The notes under the pieces: model-generated
Databases searched by the model: none
What the model saw: only the letters and a program-made list of their open reading frames with translations
What the model was told of the DNA's origin: nothing
Made by a program: the position numbers and the translations under genes
Source of the DNA: Cordylochernes scorpioides
Lineage: Eukaryota; Arthropoda; Arachnida; Pseudoscorpiones; Chernetidae
Reading direction: 5' to 3'
NCBI GenBank assembly: GCA_030710605.1
Contig: CP092870.1
Location: 54,697,921 to 54,761,920 of the forward strand
DNA: 64,000 nucleotides
Shown here: positions 53,292 to 63,656 of the stretch, piece after piece
Position numbering within the stretch: position 1 is the first letter of the stretch
Layout: each line of letters begins with the position of its first letter

Positions 53292-54190
53292 TGTAGCGTA
53301 GAAATCAAGCCTTGAAATATCCTAAGATGTAAAAGTATTTATTGATGACGTCACGGCGACAAGTCGACAATTATTAACAACTCAGCCAAAACTATTTACA
53401 GCTAGAGAATCTTAAGCAAGTAAGCAAAGAAATATTTTAAGATGATTTCACATAAACAGATTAATATATATTTTTATAATCTGTTGAATATATTTTCATT
53501 GAATAATATTAAATTAAATAATAAAATATTTCTTCGCCACAATATTTACAACAAATATTCAAAGTGTTATGTTCTAAATCTATGGCCAAAAAAATTAATA
53601 ATAGTCAATGATTAAAAAAAAATACATGTTATTTAAAAATAAAATATTTGTATTTTAGGTTATATAATATATATATATATATATATATATGACATAATAA
53701 AAATATGATTTTTATTATTCATTAATATAATTATAATTTAAATAATCATAGAATTAACACAGAGTTATTTTTTTAAAATCCTTAACAAAAGGAGTACAAC
53801 CCAAGATGTTTTTTGTATATACTTAGATTATTTTTATTAAATTGTATGTATGCAAACTGTTTTGTTCTTAAAATATAATCATTAAAATAAATACAATTTT
53901 GGATATAAAAGTTATCATTTCACTTCAATCCACGACTGCATGAATGAATTGGTAACGTACCTAAAATACATCTTTTTTTACGACACATCTTTTTTAATAG
54001 TCGACAGGATGTATTTTAACCCTGTACGAGAAGAATTCCAATAGATTTCAAAGCCATATATTGCAACTAAGATATTTGGGAAAAGATATAGATAAAAGAA
54101 TAGCAATTATGGAAGTCGAAACTTTAATTAAGAAATTAAAAAGGATAAAAAAAAAGTATAAAAGGCATTGAAGAAAATATCGAATCCATT

Positions 54191-55204
54191 GTGTCTATGG
54201 TAGATGTAAATGCAACGAAATGCAAACTAGAGTATGCAAATAATGATTTGATGAAAATGAGTGATATTTTCTTGCAGAAACTTGAGGATGAGGATTTGAA
54301 TGACGAAGTGGAAAATTGCATAGATAAGTGTATAAGATTAAAGTATGAATTGGATTTAAGGCATAATGGGCAAGAAACATCTGAAAAAAAAGTAAATTTA
54401 CATGTTAAAATGCCTAAACTTGAATTGCCAACTTTCGATGGTAGATTAGAATCATGGCTTTCATTTAAGGATTTATTTTATTCTGCAATTGGTTCTAATT
54501 CACAAATACCTAATATTGAAAAGTTACAATATTCAAAAGGCCAACTGAGAGGCGAAGCCCTAAGACTGGTCAACGCATTTCCAATTACAGCCGATAATTA
54601 TGTTGAGGTTTGGCAAACCTTATTAACAAGATATGATAATCCAAAGGATCTGATTTTCACCCAAATAGATAATGCATTAAGATTACCAAAGTTAGCCGAT
54701 GACAACCATAAGTCAATGTTTAAACTTTTAGATAGTTGCAACGAGATAGTAAGAACAGTGAAGGTATTAGGTTACCAAATCGATAGTTTATCTGATGTGT
54801 TTCTCGTCAAGATCATACAAGATAAGCTTGATAAAACCACAAGAAAACAGTGGGAATTGCAGAACAACCCAAGGGTTGTGCCTTCAATTAAGGATTTAAT
54901 GGAATTTCTAGAAATTCACGCAAAAAGCTTGCAGAATTTGCCAAATAAAGATGCAAATGTGGAGGAGTCATCTATTAAAAGGGAAACAGCCCCAAGAATG
55001 GAAGTACAACCAAAGCAATGGGGACATCCAGGTAGAAGCCCTATGGACTATAGTTCTAAAAGACGTCCTTGCCGAATTTGCCTGAACCGGGGACATGCCG
55101 GACGCTTCCATCCTGAGAATAGGTGCTGGTTTCGCGAGAGGGCCGTGCAAGCCCCCCCGCTGCAAGCTTCATGTCCGTGCCGTCTCGATCCATGGACACC
55201 TTGA
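54191..55204 (+). CDS. Gag-like protein (DUF1759-type) with CCHC-like knuckle
   Basis: 337 codons. An N-terminal helical, acidic/basic part is followed by VKMPKLELPTFDGRLESWLS, FKDLF and KLQYSKGQLRGEALRLVNAF. This is the DUF1759 signature typical of Pao/BEL and some gypsy Gag proteins. A zinc-binding CRICLNRGHAGRF with a further His and Cys sits near residue 297. The start may lie slightly upstream in the same frame, but ATG 54191 is the first in the open part. Capsid-like role by family; not shown. Confidence 0.8.
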   Translation: MSMVDVNATKCKLEYANNDLMKMSDIFLQKLEDEDLNDEVENCIDKCIRLKYELDLRHNGQETSEKKVNLHVKMPKLELPTFDGRLESWLSFKDLFYSAIGSNSQIPNIEKLQYSKGQLRGEALRLVNAFPITADNYVEVWQTLLTRYDNPKDLIFTQIDNALRLPKLADDNHKSMFKLLDSCNEIVRTVKVLGYQIDSLSDVFLVKIIQDKLDKTTRKQWELQNNPRVVPSIKDLMEFLEIHAKSLQNLPNKDANVEESSIKRETAPRMEVQPKQWGHPGRSPMDYSSKRRPCRICLNRGHAGRFHPENRCWFRERAVQAPPLQASCPCRLDPWTP

Positions 55205-55287
55205 CGCAGACAACAGCCCCTTCGAGCGAATGCCGACCAGCTCCGCCTCAACACTCCTGACGCCAAGGTCTGTATATAAATCTAAAT

Positions 55288-56496
55288 ATGAACAATATCA
55301 ATATTTTAGCTCTCATAGATACTGGCTGTACCTTCTCGATAATTCCTCAACACATGTTAGATAAGATTCAACCAAACTATGTTGCTTTTGATAATTTACC
55401 TCTTATTAATCAGACATCCGGTATGCTAAATATAAATTCAAAAATTAATGTTAATACAACTATAGGATTTATTACTAGAGATATTGATTTTTATTCCTCT
55501 GATATTAATTTGCCATATGTATTGCTTTCTTTACACCATATAAGATTATTTAAATTAGACATTGATTTTCAAAGTTTTACAATTACTCAATTTGGTAGAA
55601 TTCTTAATGTTAATTACCATAACCCTAATAATAATAATTATACACATCATAATGTAATTCCTTTATTTAAATCTATTATTCCTCCTAATGAAAATGATTT
55701 TAGAAATTTTAATAGTGTAGAATTTGATGAAAAACTTTCACCATATGAAAAATCTGATTTAATTAAATTAATTAAGGAAAATAAAGAAGCTGATTTTCTC
55801 AGCAGATACCCCATAGCTCATTCTGTTTATGGACCACTACAACAGATGCCAATAGCTACACACCCAAATCATAATTTAAAGATCCCTTGGACAAAATATA
55901 TTCCTAATATTACTGAAAGTTATAATGATACAGTACATACTATAACAGGCTTTACACCTAGGTTCTTATACTATGGAATACAACCACAGTATATAGAACA
56001 TGACACAGAAACACATACACCAATAGAAAAAGCAAGAAAATTAACCATTGAAAGAACCATAAAATCTCATGAACACAGCAAACAGCTTTATGATATTAAA
56101 CACCCAGAACCCATTTTTAAAGAAGGAGATCAGGTATTAGTGAAAACCTTTATTTATCCAAACACTGGTAAATTAACACAAAGATATATAGGCCCATTTA
56201 AAATTTTAAAACAACTTTCTCCAGTCACATATGAAATAAATAAACCCATTTTACCTCAAAGAAAACAAACAGAAATTATACACTCAAATAAACTTAAATT
56301 ATTTTACCCAGAATCAGATTTTTTACTTCTAAATAGCACTAATTTAGAAAATGACTTAATAGTAAACCAAATTTCTAACACAAAGTTAATAGATATTGAT
56401 GATAAACCATGTTTTTTACATAAAGGCCATATTTTGGATATGGACAATGGAGAACAAATATCAACCCCAATTCTTTTGCCTACACACATAACTTAA
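55288..56496 (+). CDS. Fused pol remnant: protease, RNase H end, integrase C-terminus
   Basis: 402 codons, open throughout. Protease: ILALIDTGCTFSIIP with the catalytic DTG (residues 7-20). Pre-RT linker: KLSPYEKSDLIKLIKENKE. This is joined directly to ADFLSRYP, the end of gypsy RNase H, so RT and most of RNase H are deleted in frame. Then YNDTVHTITGFTPRFLYYG and VLVKTFIYPNTGKLTQRYIG, PFKI, the integrase end without its DDE core. Two in-frame deletions in one open reading frame are notable. Function, if any, is unknown; a protease for particle maturation is possible. Confidence 0.8.
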   Translation: MNNINILALIDTGCTFSIIPQHMLDKIQPNYVAFDNLPLINQTSGMLNINSKINVNTTIGFITRDIDFYSSDINLPYVLLSLHHIRLFKLDIDFQSFTITQFGRILNVNYHNPNNNNYTHHNVIPLFKSIIPPNENDFRNFNSVEFDEKLSPYEKSDLIKLIKENKEADFLSRYPIAHSVYGPLQQMPIATHPNHNLKIPWTKYIPNITESYNDTVHTITGFTPRFLYYGIQPQYIEHDTETHTPIEKARKLTIERTIKSHEHSKQLYDIKHPEPIFKEGDQVLVKTFIYPNTGKLTQRYIGPFKILKQLSPVTYEINKPILPQRKQTEIIHSNKLKLFYPESDFLLLNSTNLENDLIVNQISNTKLIDIDDKPCFLHKGHILDMDNGEQISTPILLPTHIT

Positions 56497-57619
56497 TGTC
56501 ACTTCAAATATCTCTTTATAATCATTTAATTACTCATCCATTTTATTGAAAAATACTTTTATATATTATTTACATGCATTTAAATGTTTATATTTTAGGA
56601 AAAACTCATTTTAAATTATATTTGTGTAAAAATAAACATTTCTACTGCCATTTAATATTTTGAAATACAGCAGGCATAACGACATAATTATTCATATTTT
56701 AAATACCTTTTTTGGCTTCATATAAATTTTTATATTAATCTATCATTATTATTTCTTATATATAGTTTTATTTTAATTTCATATTTATATAAATTATTTA
56801 TAAACAAACTTTCTTTTGTTTATTTTGAAAAAATATAGACATTGATTTTTATTGTTTAATTTGTAATTATTTTATAGACATTTTGATTTCGTTTAATTAA
56901 TTATTTTTGTAATAGCCATTTTTATTTTCAAATTTTAACTTTTTTAAAATCTTTTTCACAGGGGGGAAATATTATATAATCTAAAAATGCAAATATTTTA
57001 TTTTATTTTAAAAACATACCACTTTTAATTAATGTTGTTGTAAATATTTTACATTATGATTTTATTTGTTGAGAAATTCACTCATATGATTCTATATATT
57101 TTTCCCTCACAAATTTTATATGGAACATTTCATATTCGAACATTCTTTTTTTTAAATGTAAATAATAAAACTTCATGTGTAAATATTTTTCATTATGTGG
57201 AAGTAAATAACCCATTATTTCATGTTTTTATTCTGATCAAACCAAATAAATGTGAAACAAGATGTTGGATACCACTCGTCATTATGAGAAATAAATTTGT
57301 GATTTTCAAAAATATATTTTTTGGCATATGGCAAAACACCTTTTGAATCTTGAGAGCCTGAGAAGGCCTACTCAATTCATGAGGTAAATCCCCTTATGAA
57401 TTATAGGAAGGAGACACCTATAAATTCAAATAAGATTGGATAATTTTCAGCTACTGTCAAGAAAAAAGGTACCAATAGGAATATGTAGAAGAAATAAAGA
57501 GCATCATTGATATAGTTTCAATTGGTATCCTCCATCTTAATTGATAATCTATGTAAATAATAATGATACTTTTTTTTTTTGAAAATTACTCCCTAATTTT
57601 TATCATTGGAGGGAAGAAA
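56497..57619 (+). other. 3' non-coding part of the compact LTR element
   Basis: About 75-80 % A+T by eye. A 96-codon open frame at 57056-57346 shows no domain or transmembrane pattern typical of Env. It ends with the polypurine tract at about 57608-57619. Confidence 0.5.
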
Positions 57620-58382
57620 TGACATAATAAAAATATGATTTTTATTATTCATTAATATAATTATAATTTAAATAATCATAGAATTAACACAGAGTTAATT
57701 TTTTAAAATCCTTAACAAAAGGAGTACAACCCAAGATGTTTTTTGTATATACTTAGATTATTTTTATTAAATTGTATGTATGCAAACTGTTTTGTTCTTA
57801 AAATATAATCATTAAAATAAATACAATTTTGGATATAAAAGTTATCATTTCACTTCAATCCACGACTGCATGAATGAATTGGTAACGTACCTAAAATACA
57901 TCTTTTTTTACGACATATATATATATATATATATGATATATTTTGAATGATAGAATGTAAATTTTATTTTGTTTTTTTTTTTACTAAAGATTTAACTAAA
58001 TGGTGTATGTAAATTTTTGTTTTGTTTAAAAAAGATTTGAAAAAAATAAAGAGAGGATTACTGAGGTGGAGACGGCCACAAACGACTGCAGTTTCTTTTT
58101 TCACATCTATAGTGTGTAGAAATGTAGGGTAGTCGGTTCACAAAACACTGTAGCGAGATTCGGTAGAAGAATTCGCCGTGATGATTCTTTGTGGGCTGTT
58201 GCAAGGATTTAAATAAGATCACTAAATAGCAGAAAGGAGGGGGTAAAAATCTCCTTCTAACTAACTTTATTTAATACATATTAAGAGGACAGAGGAAAAC
58301 ACGCGACTGGTGGGTAGCAGACCAGGCCGTGTTCTGATGTTTATGTTGGCGGCTCCTTTGATGCAGGCAGACGCCGCCGTGT

Positions 58383-61300
58383 TTACAGTCGACACTTGAG
58401 CTCGTCTGGGCTGGATCTGTCTGGATCTCCACCATTCCACACACACTCCCACCTGTTTTTATCTAGGCACACAGAAAAACACAAATAATCGTCCAATCGG
58501 TTGGGTTTACAAATGGTTCTTCCCGATCTAGTCTGTATTTTTGCAGTTTTCTCTTTATCGTTCAGCAAACGCGAAGAAGCTGCTGTTGATGATATTTCCA
58601 AGGAATATATTTTCTGAATAGGTCTTAGGAAGGTTCCTACTGCGGTTTTCACCTTCACTAATCTATTCACTCCATCTCTTCCAAATAATATCTCCTCGAT
58701 CACTGCTAATGGCCAGAAGTTACGCTTTTTATTGTCCATACCAACTAGGACAACATCCCCAGCCTGGAGTTTTGGATTGTAAATGCGTCTGTTTCTCTGG
58801 ACCAAGAGGGACAAATATTCCTTCCTGAATCGTGATTTCAACTCCTCCCTCAGCTTGCTCAAATAGCGCAGTTTCTGTGTCGTTGGATTAGATCCCATAT
58901 TCTGGCACTCGGGAAACTCGACATCTGTCTGTTCTTGTAGAAACATGGAAGGTGATATAGTCACAAGATCATTCGGATCGTCGCTGACATAAGTCATGGG
59001 CCTTCCATTCATCACTGCCTCTGCATGACACAGCAGGGTCATCAATTGTTGATATGTTAATGTTGATGTTCCAAGCATTCTTTTTAGTATGTCTTTGAGG
59101 GAACGAATCAATCTCTCCCACCATCCACCCCACCAGGCAGCAGTGGGCGGGATGAATTTCCATTCAATACGTTTCACTTTCCCGTCGTTAGAAACGCGTT
59201 CCCAATCAATCTTTTTAAAGAAGTTATTGGCTCCTACAAAATTTGTTCCGTTGTCGCTGAAGATGGTGGATGGACGTCCTCGTCTCTTGATGAATCTCTC
59301 CAGAGCCATTAGGAAATCTTCTGTGCTGAGAGATATTACCAGTTCCAAATGTACACAGCGGTACACAGCACAGGTGAAGAGAACAACCCAGGTCTTGGTC
59401 TGATCTTTCAGATAGAGCGGGCCCGCCAGATCAATCCCTACCACCTCGAATACCTTGGCGTTATGTACTCGAGTGGCAGGTAATGGAGCGTCTTCCACCA
59501 CAACGGGTTTAGCGGAGAAGCGGCGACATGTGACACATCTTCTCACTATTTTCTTAATGGTCTGTCTCGCTTTTACTATCCAATATTTTTCCCGAAGTTT
59601 GTTCATCAAAAATTGTACACCAGCGTGGCAATTCTCAAAGTGTGAATCACATATCATTTGTTCAATCAACGGATGAGTCCCATGTAATAGTACTGGCAAA
59701 CGGAAGCCATATTCGTCGCTGCTGTAAATCAATTTTGTTTTCACACGCAGGATTCCTTCTACTTCACATACCTTCAGACCAGGTATAGAGTGGCTAGGGA
59801 AACACTCGGCCTGAACTAATTTCAAAAGCGCCAGCTCCGCTTCATCGATCTCCTTCACAGAAAGTTCGCCCTTTACTTTCGTTGAAGATCGGAGGTTGTT
59901 GATGAACCTTCTAATCCACGCCATCATCCGCACATTTTTTATGAACGAGGAGAAATATTTCATGTACCAATGATCGGTACTCTTAACTGTTGTCACAACA
60001 GCAATTTTCTTTCTTTCCGCACAGATTTCTTCTTCATTCAGGTCTTTATACCTGGAAGGCCAAAATTCTTCGGAGAGTTTTAACCAGGAAGGGCCCTCCC
60101 ACCATCTAGACTGTATCAGTCGGGAGAGGCTGCATCCTCTGGAGGGTAAATCAGCTGGATTGCACTCGCTAGGAACATATCTCCAATTTCCAGGATCACT
60201 AAGTCTGCATATCTCCTTCACGCGATTCCCGACAAAGGTACCCCACTGATCATCGCGCTTTATCCAAGCGAGGGCTGTTGTGGCATCAGACCAGAATACA
60301 TTTTTGATATCTTTTAACTCTAGAGCTTCAATGATCATCTTGTTTAATCGTGCTCCTACAACACAGGCTAAAAGTTCAAGTCTTGGTATCGTAGGTCTCT
60401 TGAGAGGAGCGACTCGAGACTTAGCCGCCATCATATGCACTTCAACTTTGTCACCAACCCGAGTCCGAAGGAAGACCACAGCAGCATAAGCTTCACTACT
60501 AGCATCAACAAACGTGTGTATCTGCCAGTCCTTCTGCGGTACCACCAATGGATTGAAATTCCTAGGAATTGCCACGCCTTTGTGCAGCTGAAGGTCGTCG
60601 AACCATAGGCTTAGTTCATCCTTGTAGTGACGGTCCAATTCATCGTCCCATGCCAACTTTAGAGTCCAAGCTTTTTGCAATAGAATTTTAGGCTTTATTA
60701 ATATTGGACTCAGAAATCCAATAGGGTCATATATCTGAGCTAAGCAGGACAGGATACTCCTTTTGGTTATCTTGTGGGGTATGGCTACGGGAATTTCACA
60801 TGACAAACAATCTTCCCTTTTATCCCAACATATACCAAGCACTTTGGATATCTCTGCTCTTTCAAAGGGGTAAGTATCGGAGGCCACGTCCAGGCTATGC
60901 TCCCAACGGCTTAGCTCCAACCTAGCATTATCCATGATGGACGTTGCGGTCAATTTGAGATCTTGTAACTCTTCAAAAGAGTTCACGCTTGCGACTAAAT
61001 TGTCCACATAAAAGGATTTCTGCAACCTCTGAGCTAACGGTTTATGTTCAGGTCGAACATTAGACAGGTGGTATTCTATTACTGCCCCCAAAATGAAAGG
61101 ACTACAGTTAACACCGAAAACAACACGTCTATGTCGGAATACTTCTGTCTTTTCTCTATTTTGGGAATACCACAGAAAACGCAGGTAATCTCTGTCCCTT
61201 TCATTCACCTCAATCTGAATAAACGCTTTCTTAATGTCTGCCACGACACCAAACTTGCCATTTCTAAACCTTAGCATAAGGTTGGGAATCATCTCTATGA

Positions 61301-62627
61301 GGTTAGGTCCCTTTTCAAGACAGTCATTCAAAGATGGGGATCTATAGACCTTGCTAGAAGCATCAAAGACAGGCCTGATAGGCGTAGTCCCACTGGAGAG
61401 TTTCACCACAGGACGATGAGGCAGGTAGAAGGCCTCAGCGTCGTGTTGTTCAGCTGGGACCTTCTCAATTATCCCATCATCCAACCAGCCTCGGAAAATA
61501 TCATCATAGTCCTCATAAAGATTCAAAGAGATTAATTTCTTAGTCGTCTGTTCTAATCTCTTCATAGCAACCTCCCTGTTGTCCGCGATTTTAGCTTTCT
61601 CTACAGTCCACGGGAGGGAAACAACATATCTTCCTGAAACAGAATGTTGGACTGTTTTTAGAAAATGTCGATGCGCCAGTGCGTCTCTCTGATCTCTCTG
61701 TTTACCCTCAATAGGATCCATAATGCCAAGAACATCGAGATTCCACAGATTGGTTATACTGCTCTCCGAAATTGTCATCGTTGTAACATGATGAGCGAGT
61801 GAAACGTCACTACCTGGCTGACATTCTCCCATTAAAGTCCATCCAAAACGCGTCTGCGACGCAGTCAAGCCATTTGACAACACACAAGATTTCATCATGA
61901 AAATAGATCCCAATACATCGCATCCTAGAAGTATATCAATTTCCATGTCATCCTTTCCAATATCAGGAACCCAGATTTTGCGGGCTTTGAGTTCTTTCAA
62001 CCATGTCCCGCGGCTCAATCTTGGTAGGTTACCACAGATTTTTTGTTGGTCAAGAAGCTTCGCAACCATCTTAAAATTCCCCGATGCATGACCCAAATTG
62101 ACTCTGTATTCTTGGTGGACACTTTCACTAGTATGACCTCCAAACACCACATGTTTAAGTGATTCCTGACCAATGGGAGATAGTCCGAGATCCTGGGCAG
62201 TTTTAGACAAAATATAGGATCGTTGGGAACCTGTGTCAAGGAGGGCACGCACTACTTTCGTCGAAGTCGCACCTTCGACTTTAATCTTCAGAGTCTGTAG
62301 CAAAATCAGAGACGAAGCGCTAAGACCGGAGAATGAAACTCCGTTTTCAACTGTAGGAGAAGCGTCACAGTCTTCCACCTGTTCCTTGTCTTCATCCGCT
62401 GACTCTCGTCCAGGAGCATTAAGAGGGCATAAAATATCAAGATGCTTCTTCTTACATCGATTACATTCAGTTATGCGCCTTCTACAATTAGAAGATATAT
62501 GACCTGGTTGGAGGCAGGAGAAACAACATTTAGCGTTTTTAATACGCTCTCTTCTTTCTTTAATGCTCATTCTGCGCGCAGCAAGACATTCTGTGTTTTT
62601 ATGATCTTTATTACAAAAGATGCAATT
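58383..62627 (-). CDS. BEL/Pao Pol: protease, RT, RNase H, integrase
   Basis: Continues the Gag frame after one TAG; first Met 62570, 1395 codons. Two Cys-rich knuckles (CIFCNKDHKNTEC; CFSCLQPGHISSNC). Protease VVRALLDTGSQRSYI. RT: GVVADIKKAFIQIEV, FGVNCSPFIL and YVDNLV (Asn in place of the second Asp of YVDD, usual in Pao). RNase H: HTFVDASSEAY. Integrase: CVTCRRF, VVGIDLAGPLYL, IFSDNGTNFVG, then the DDE Glu region WWERLIRSLK. C-terminal DUF5641-like QAGDVVLVGMDNKKRNFWPL. Ends TAA at 58383 inside the 3' LTR. Confidence 0.93.
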   Translation of the reverse strand, partial: NCIFCNKDHKNTECLAARRMSIKERRERIKNAKCCFSCLQPGHISSNCRRRITECNRCKKKHLDILCPLNAPGRESADEDKEQVEDCDASPTVENGVSFSGLSASSLILLQTLKIKVEGATSTKVVRALLDTGSQRSYILSKTAQDLGLSPIGQESLKHVVFGGHTSESVHQEYRVNLGHASGNFKMVAKLLDQQKICGNLPRLSRGTWLKELKARKIWVPDIGKDDMEIDILLGCDVLGSIFMMKSCVLSNGLTASQTRFGWTLMGECQPGSDVSLAHHVTTMTISESSITNLWNLDVLGIMDPIEGKQRDQRDALAHRHFLKTVQHSVSGRYVVSLPWTVEKAKIADNREVAMKRLEQTTKKLISLNLYEDYDDIFRGWLDDGIIEKVPAEQHDAEAFYLPHRPVVKLSSGTTPIRPVFDASSKVYRSPSLNDCLEKGPNLIEMIPNLMLRFRNGKFGVVADIKKAFIQIEVNERDRDYLRFLWYSQNREKTEVFRHRRVVFGVNCSPFILGAVIEYHLSNVRPEHKPLAQRLQKSFYVDNLVASVNSFEELQDLKLTATSIMDNARLELSRWEHSLDVASDTYPFERAEISKVLGICWDKREDCLSCEIPVAIPHKITKRSILSCLAQIYDPIGFLSPILIKPKILLQKAWTLKLAWDDELDRHYKDELSLWFDDLQLHKGVAIPRNFNPLVVPQKDWQIHTFVDASSEAYAAVVFLRTRVGDKVEVHMMAAKSRVAPLKRPTIPRLELLACVVGARLNKMIIEALELKDIKNVFWSDATTALAWIKRDDQWGTFVGNRVKEICRLSDPGNWRYVPSECNPADLPSRGCSLSRLIQSRWWEGPSWLKLSEEFWPSRYKDLNEEEICAERKKIAVVTTVKSTDHWYMKYFSSFIKNVRMMAWIRRFINNLRSSTKVKGELSVKEIDEAELALLKLVQAECFPSHSIPGLKVCEVEGILRVKTKLIYSSDEYGFRLPVLLHGTHPLIEQMICDSHFENCHAGVQFLMNKLREKYWIVKARQTIKKIVRRCVTCRRFSAKPVVVEDAPLPATRVHNAKVFEVVGIDLAGPLYLKDQTKTWVVLFTCAVYRCVHLELVISLSTEDFLMALERFIKRRGRPSTIFSDNGTNFVGANNFFKKIDWERVSNDGKVKRIEWKFIPPTAAWWGGWWERLIRSLKDILKRMLGTSTLTYQQLMTLLCHAEAVMNGRPMTYVSDDPNDLVTISPSMFLQEQTDVEFPECQNMGSNPTTQKLRYLSKLREELKSRFRKEYLSLLVQRNRRIYNPKLQAGDVVLVGMDNKKRNFWPLAVIEEILFGRDGVNRLVKVKTAVGTFLRPIQKIYSLEISSTAASSRLLNDKEKTAKIQTRSGRTICKPNRLDDYLCFSVCLDKNRWECVWNGGDPDRSSPDELKCRL

Positions 62628-63656
62628 CTAGGCACGTCCAGCAAATAGTCCAGAGGCCGTAGGTATCTTAGCAGGATGTGATTGTCTGCCCACGTTTCTA
62701 TCTTGTTTCAGAGATCTAAGTCCAAACTTGGATCCAGCTAAGGCTCTGTCTTGTTCTGCTGCAGCTTCCTTTTGGAGAAACTCCATAATTAGGTCGACTC
62801 TAGTTTGAGTCGAATCATTGGCATCAATCTTGACATCATGGAGGGGGCTTCTTTGCCAAGCCTTCATGAGTTCCTCTGAGAGACATGCCTCAATCATTGG
62901 AAATATAAATACAGACATCTTTAAGGATTCCAATGCTCTCAAATGAGTCACCAACTCATCATAAAACGAAGTCACCTTCAACTGTTGTTTGGAGGAGCAA
63001 TCGATCATAAGGCATATAAGGTCCCTGACATAGACCTGTTGCAACAGTTCAGGCCTTCCAAATCTTTCTGTCAAAGTTTCTATAACTTTGGGGTAATTCT
63101 CGGCAGTCAGGGGGTAACTATCAACCAGTTTACTAGCTCTGGTTCCCGGCGACATAGATTGCACAAGATACTGAAACTTGTCGCTGTCTTCTAAAGTAGG
63201 ATCGACATGTATCTTGTTGAACTGTGCCCACCATCCCAACCAATCTTTTATTTCTCCTGTAAACTTCTTTAATTCTATCTTGGGTAGCTTTACAGTTCTA
63301 TGGTGTGAGCTAGAAGCGAAGCTCACTTCACTGGTCGTGGGACTGGATGCAGTGATCCTGGGTTCAACAAGAGCGAGACATTTTTTATATATCCTCTTAT
63401 ATCTCTGGGTATATTGCAAGGCTTCCTCATCGTCTTGCTCTAGTTCCTCTTCGCTAACGTCTGAAGTTAGCATGAAGTCTCTTATCTTGCCTTGGATCAC
63501 AAGAAGCTCACTGTGAGTTTCTTCAATTATCTCTCTATTATATTCAATGTCCTCTACAGGTATCGGTGGAGTACCTGACAGAAGCTCTTCTGTCGTCTTC
63601 AAGCTGCGAGTTAGTCGCTTTCTAAGTAAATTTCTATGTCTTTTTAAAATTTCCAT
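62628..63656 (-). CDS. BEL/Pao Gag (DUF1759-type)
   Basis: 342 codons from ATG 63656. Starts MEILKRHRNLLRKRLTRSLK. Central VKLPKIELKKFTGEIKDWLG and KFQYLVQSMSPGTRASKLVD are the DUF1759 region of Pao-type Gag. Ends with TAG at 62628-62630. The same frame continues on the other side with NCIFCNKDHKNTECL, so the stop lies within what is one Gag-Pol polyprotein in relatives. Confidence 0.9.
   Translation of the reverse strand: MEILKRHRNLLRKRLTRSLKTTEELLSGTPPIPVEDIEYNREIIEETHSELLVIQGKIRDFMLTSDVSEEELEQDDEEALQYTQRYKRIYKKCLALVEPRITASSPTTSEVSFASSSHHRTVKLPKIELKKFTGEIKDWLGWWAQFNKIHVDPTLEDSDKFQYLVQSMSPGTRASKLVDSYPLTAENYPKVIETLTERFGRPELLQQVYVRDLICLMIDCSSKQQLKVTSFYDELVTHLRALESLKMSVFIFPMIEACLSEELMKAWQRSPLHDVKIDANDSTQTRVDLIMEFLQKEAAAEQDRALAGSKFGLRSLKQDRNVGRQSHPAKIPTASGLFAGRA

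Larger units (their letters stand above)
47549..53541 (-). mobile_element. Ty3/gypsy element, gag to RT missing, split by a LINE
   Basis: 250-bp LTRs at 47549-47798 and 53292-53541 start TGTAGCGTAGAAATC and end CTTCGCCACA. They differ at about two positions. A 4-bp duplication ATAT flanks them. On the minus strand the 3' LTR is preceded by the polypurine tract AGGAGGAGGC. The 5' LTR is joined directly to integrase sequence; gag, protease, RT and the primer site are absent. A LINE sits at 48257-52700. Confidence 0.9.
53690..57915 (+). mobile_element. Compact LTR retrotransposon lacking RT, RNase H and integrase core
   Basis: 296-bp LTRs at 53690-53985 and 57620-57915 start TGACATAATAAAAATA and end TTTACGACA. 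They differ at about one position. TATA flanks both (in a TA microsatellite, so the duplication is not decisive). A GGAGGGAAGAAA polypurine tract precedes the 3' LTR. Inside: a Gag-like gene and one 402-codon gene made of pol remnants, then about 1.1 kb of AT-rich non-coding sequence (56497-57619). No RT, so it would need a helper element. Confidence 0.85.

Noticed and set aside
57056..57346. Possible env-like gene in the compact LTR element
   Set aside because: No signal peptide, cleavage site or membrane segment pattern is convincing; AT-rich chance frame.
58383..62570. 1395-codon frame as a host gene
   Set aside because: Protease, RT, RNase H and integrase motifs and flanking LTRs show that it is BEL/Pao Pol.
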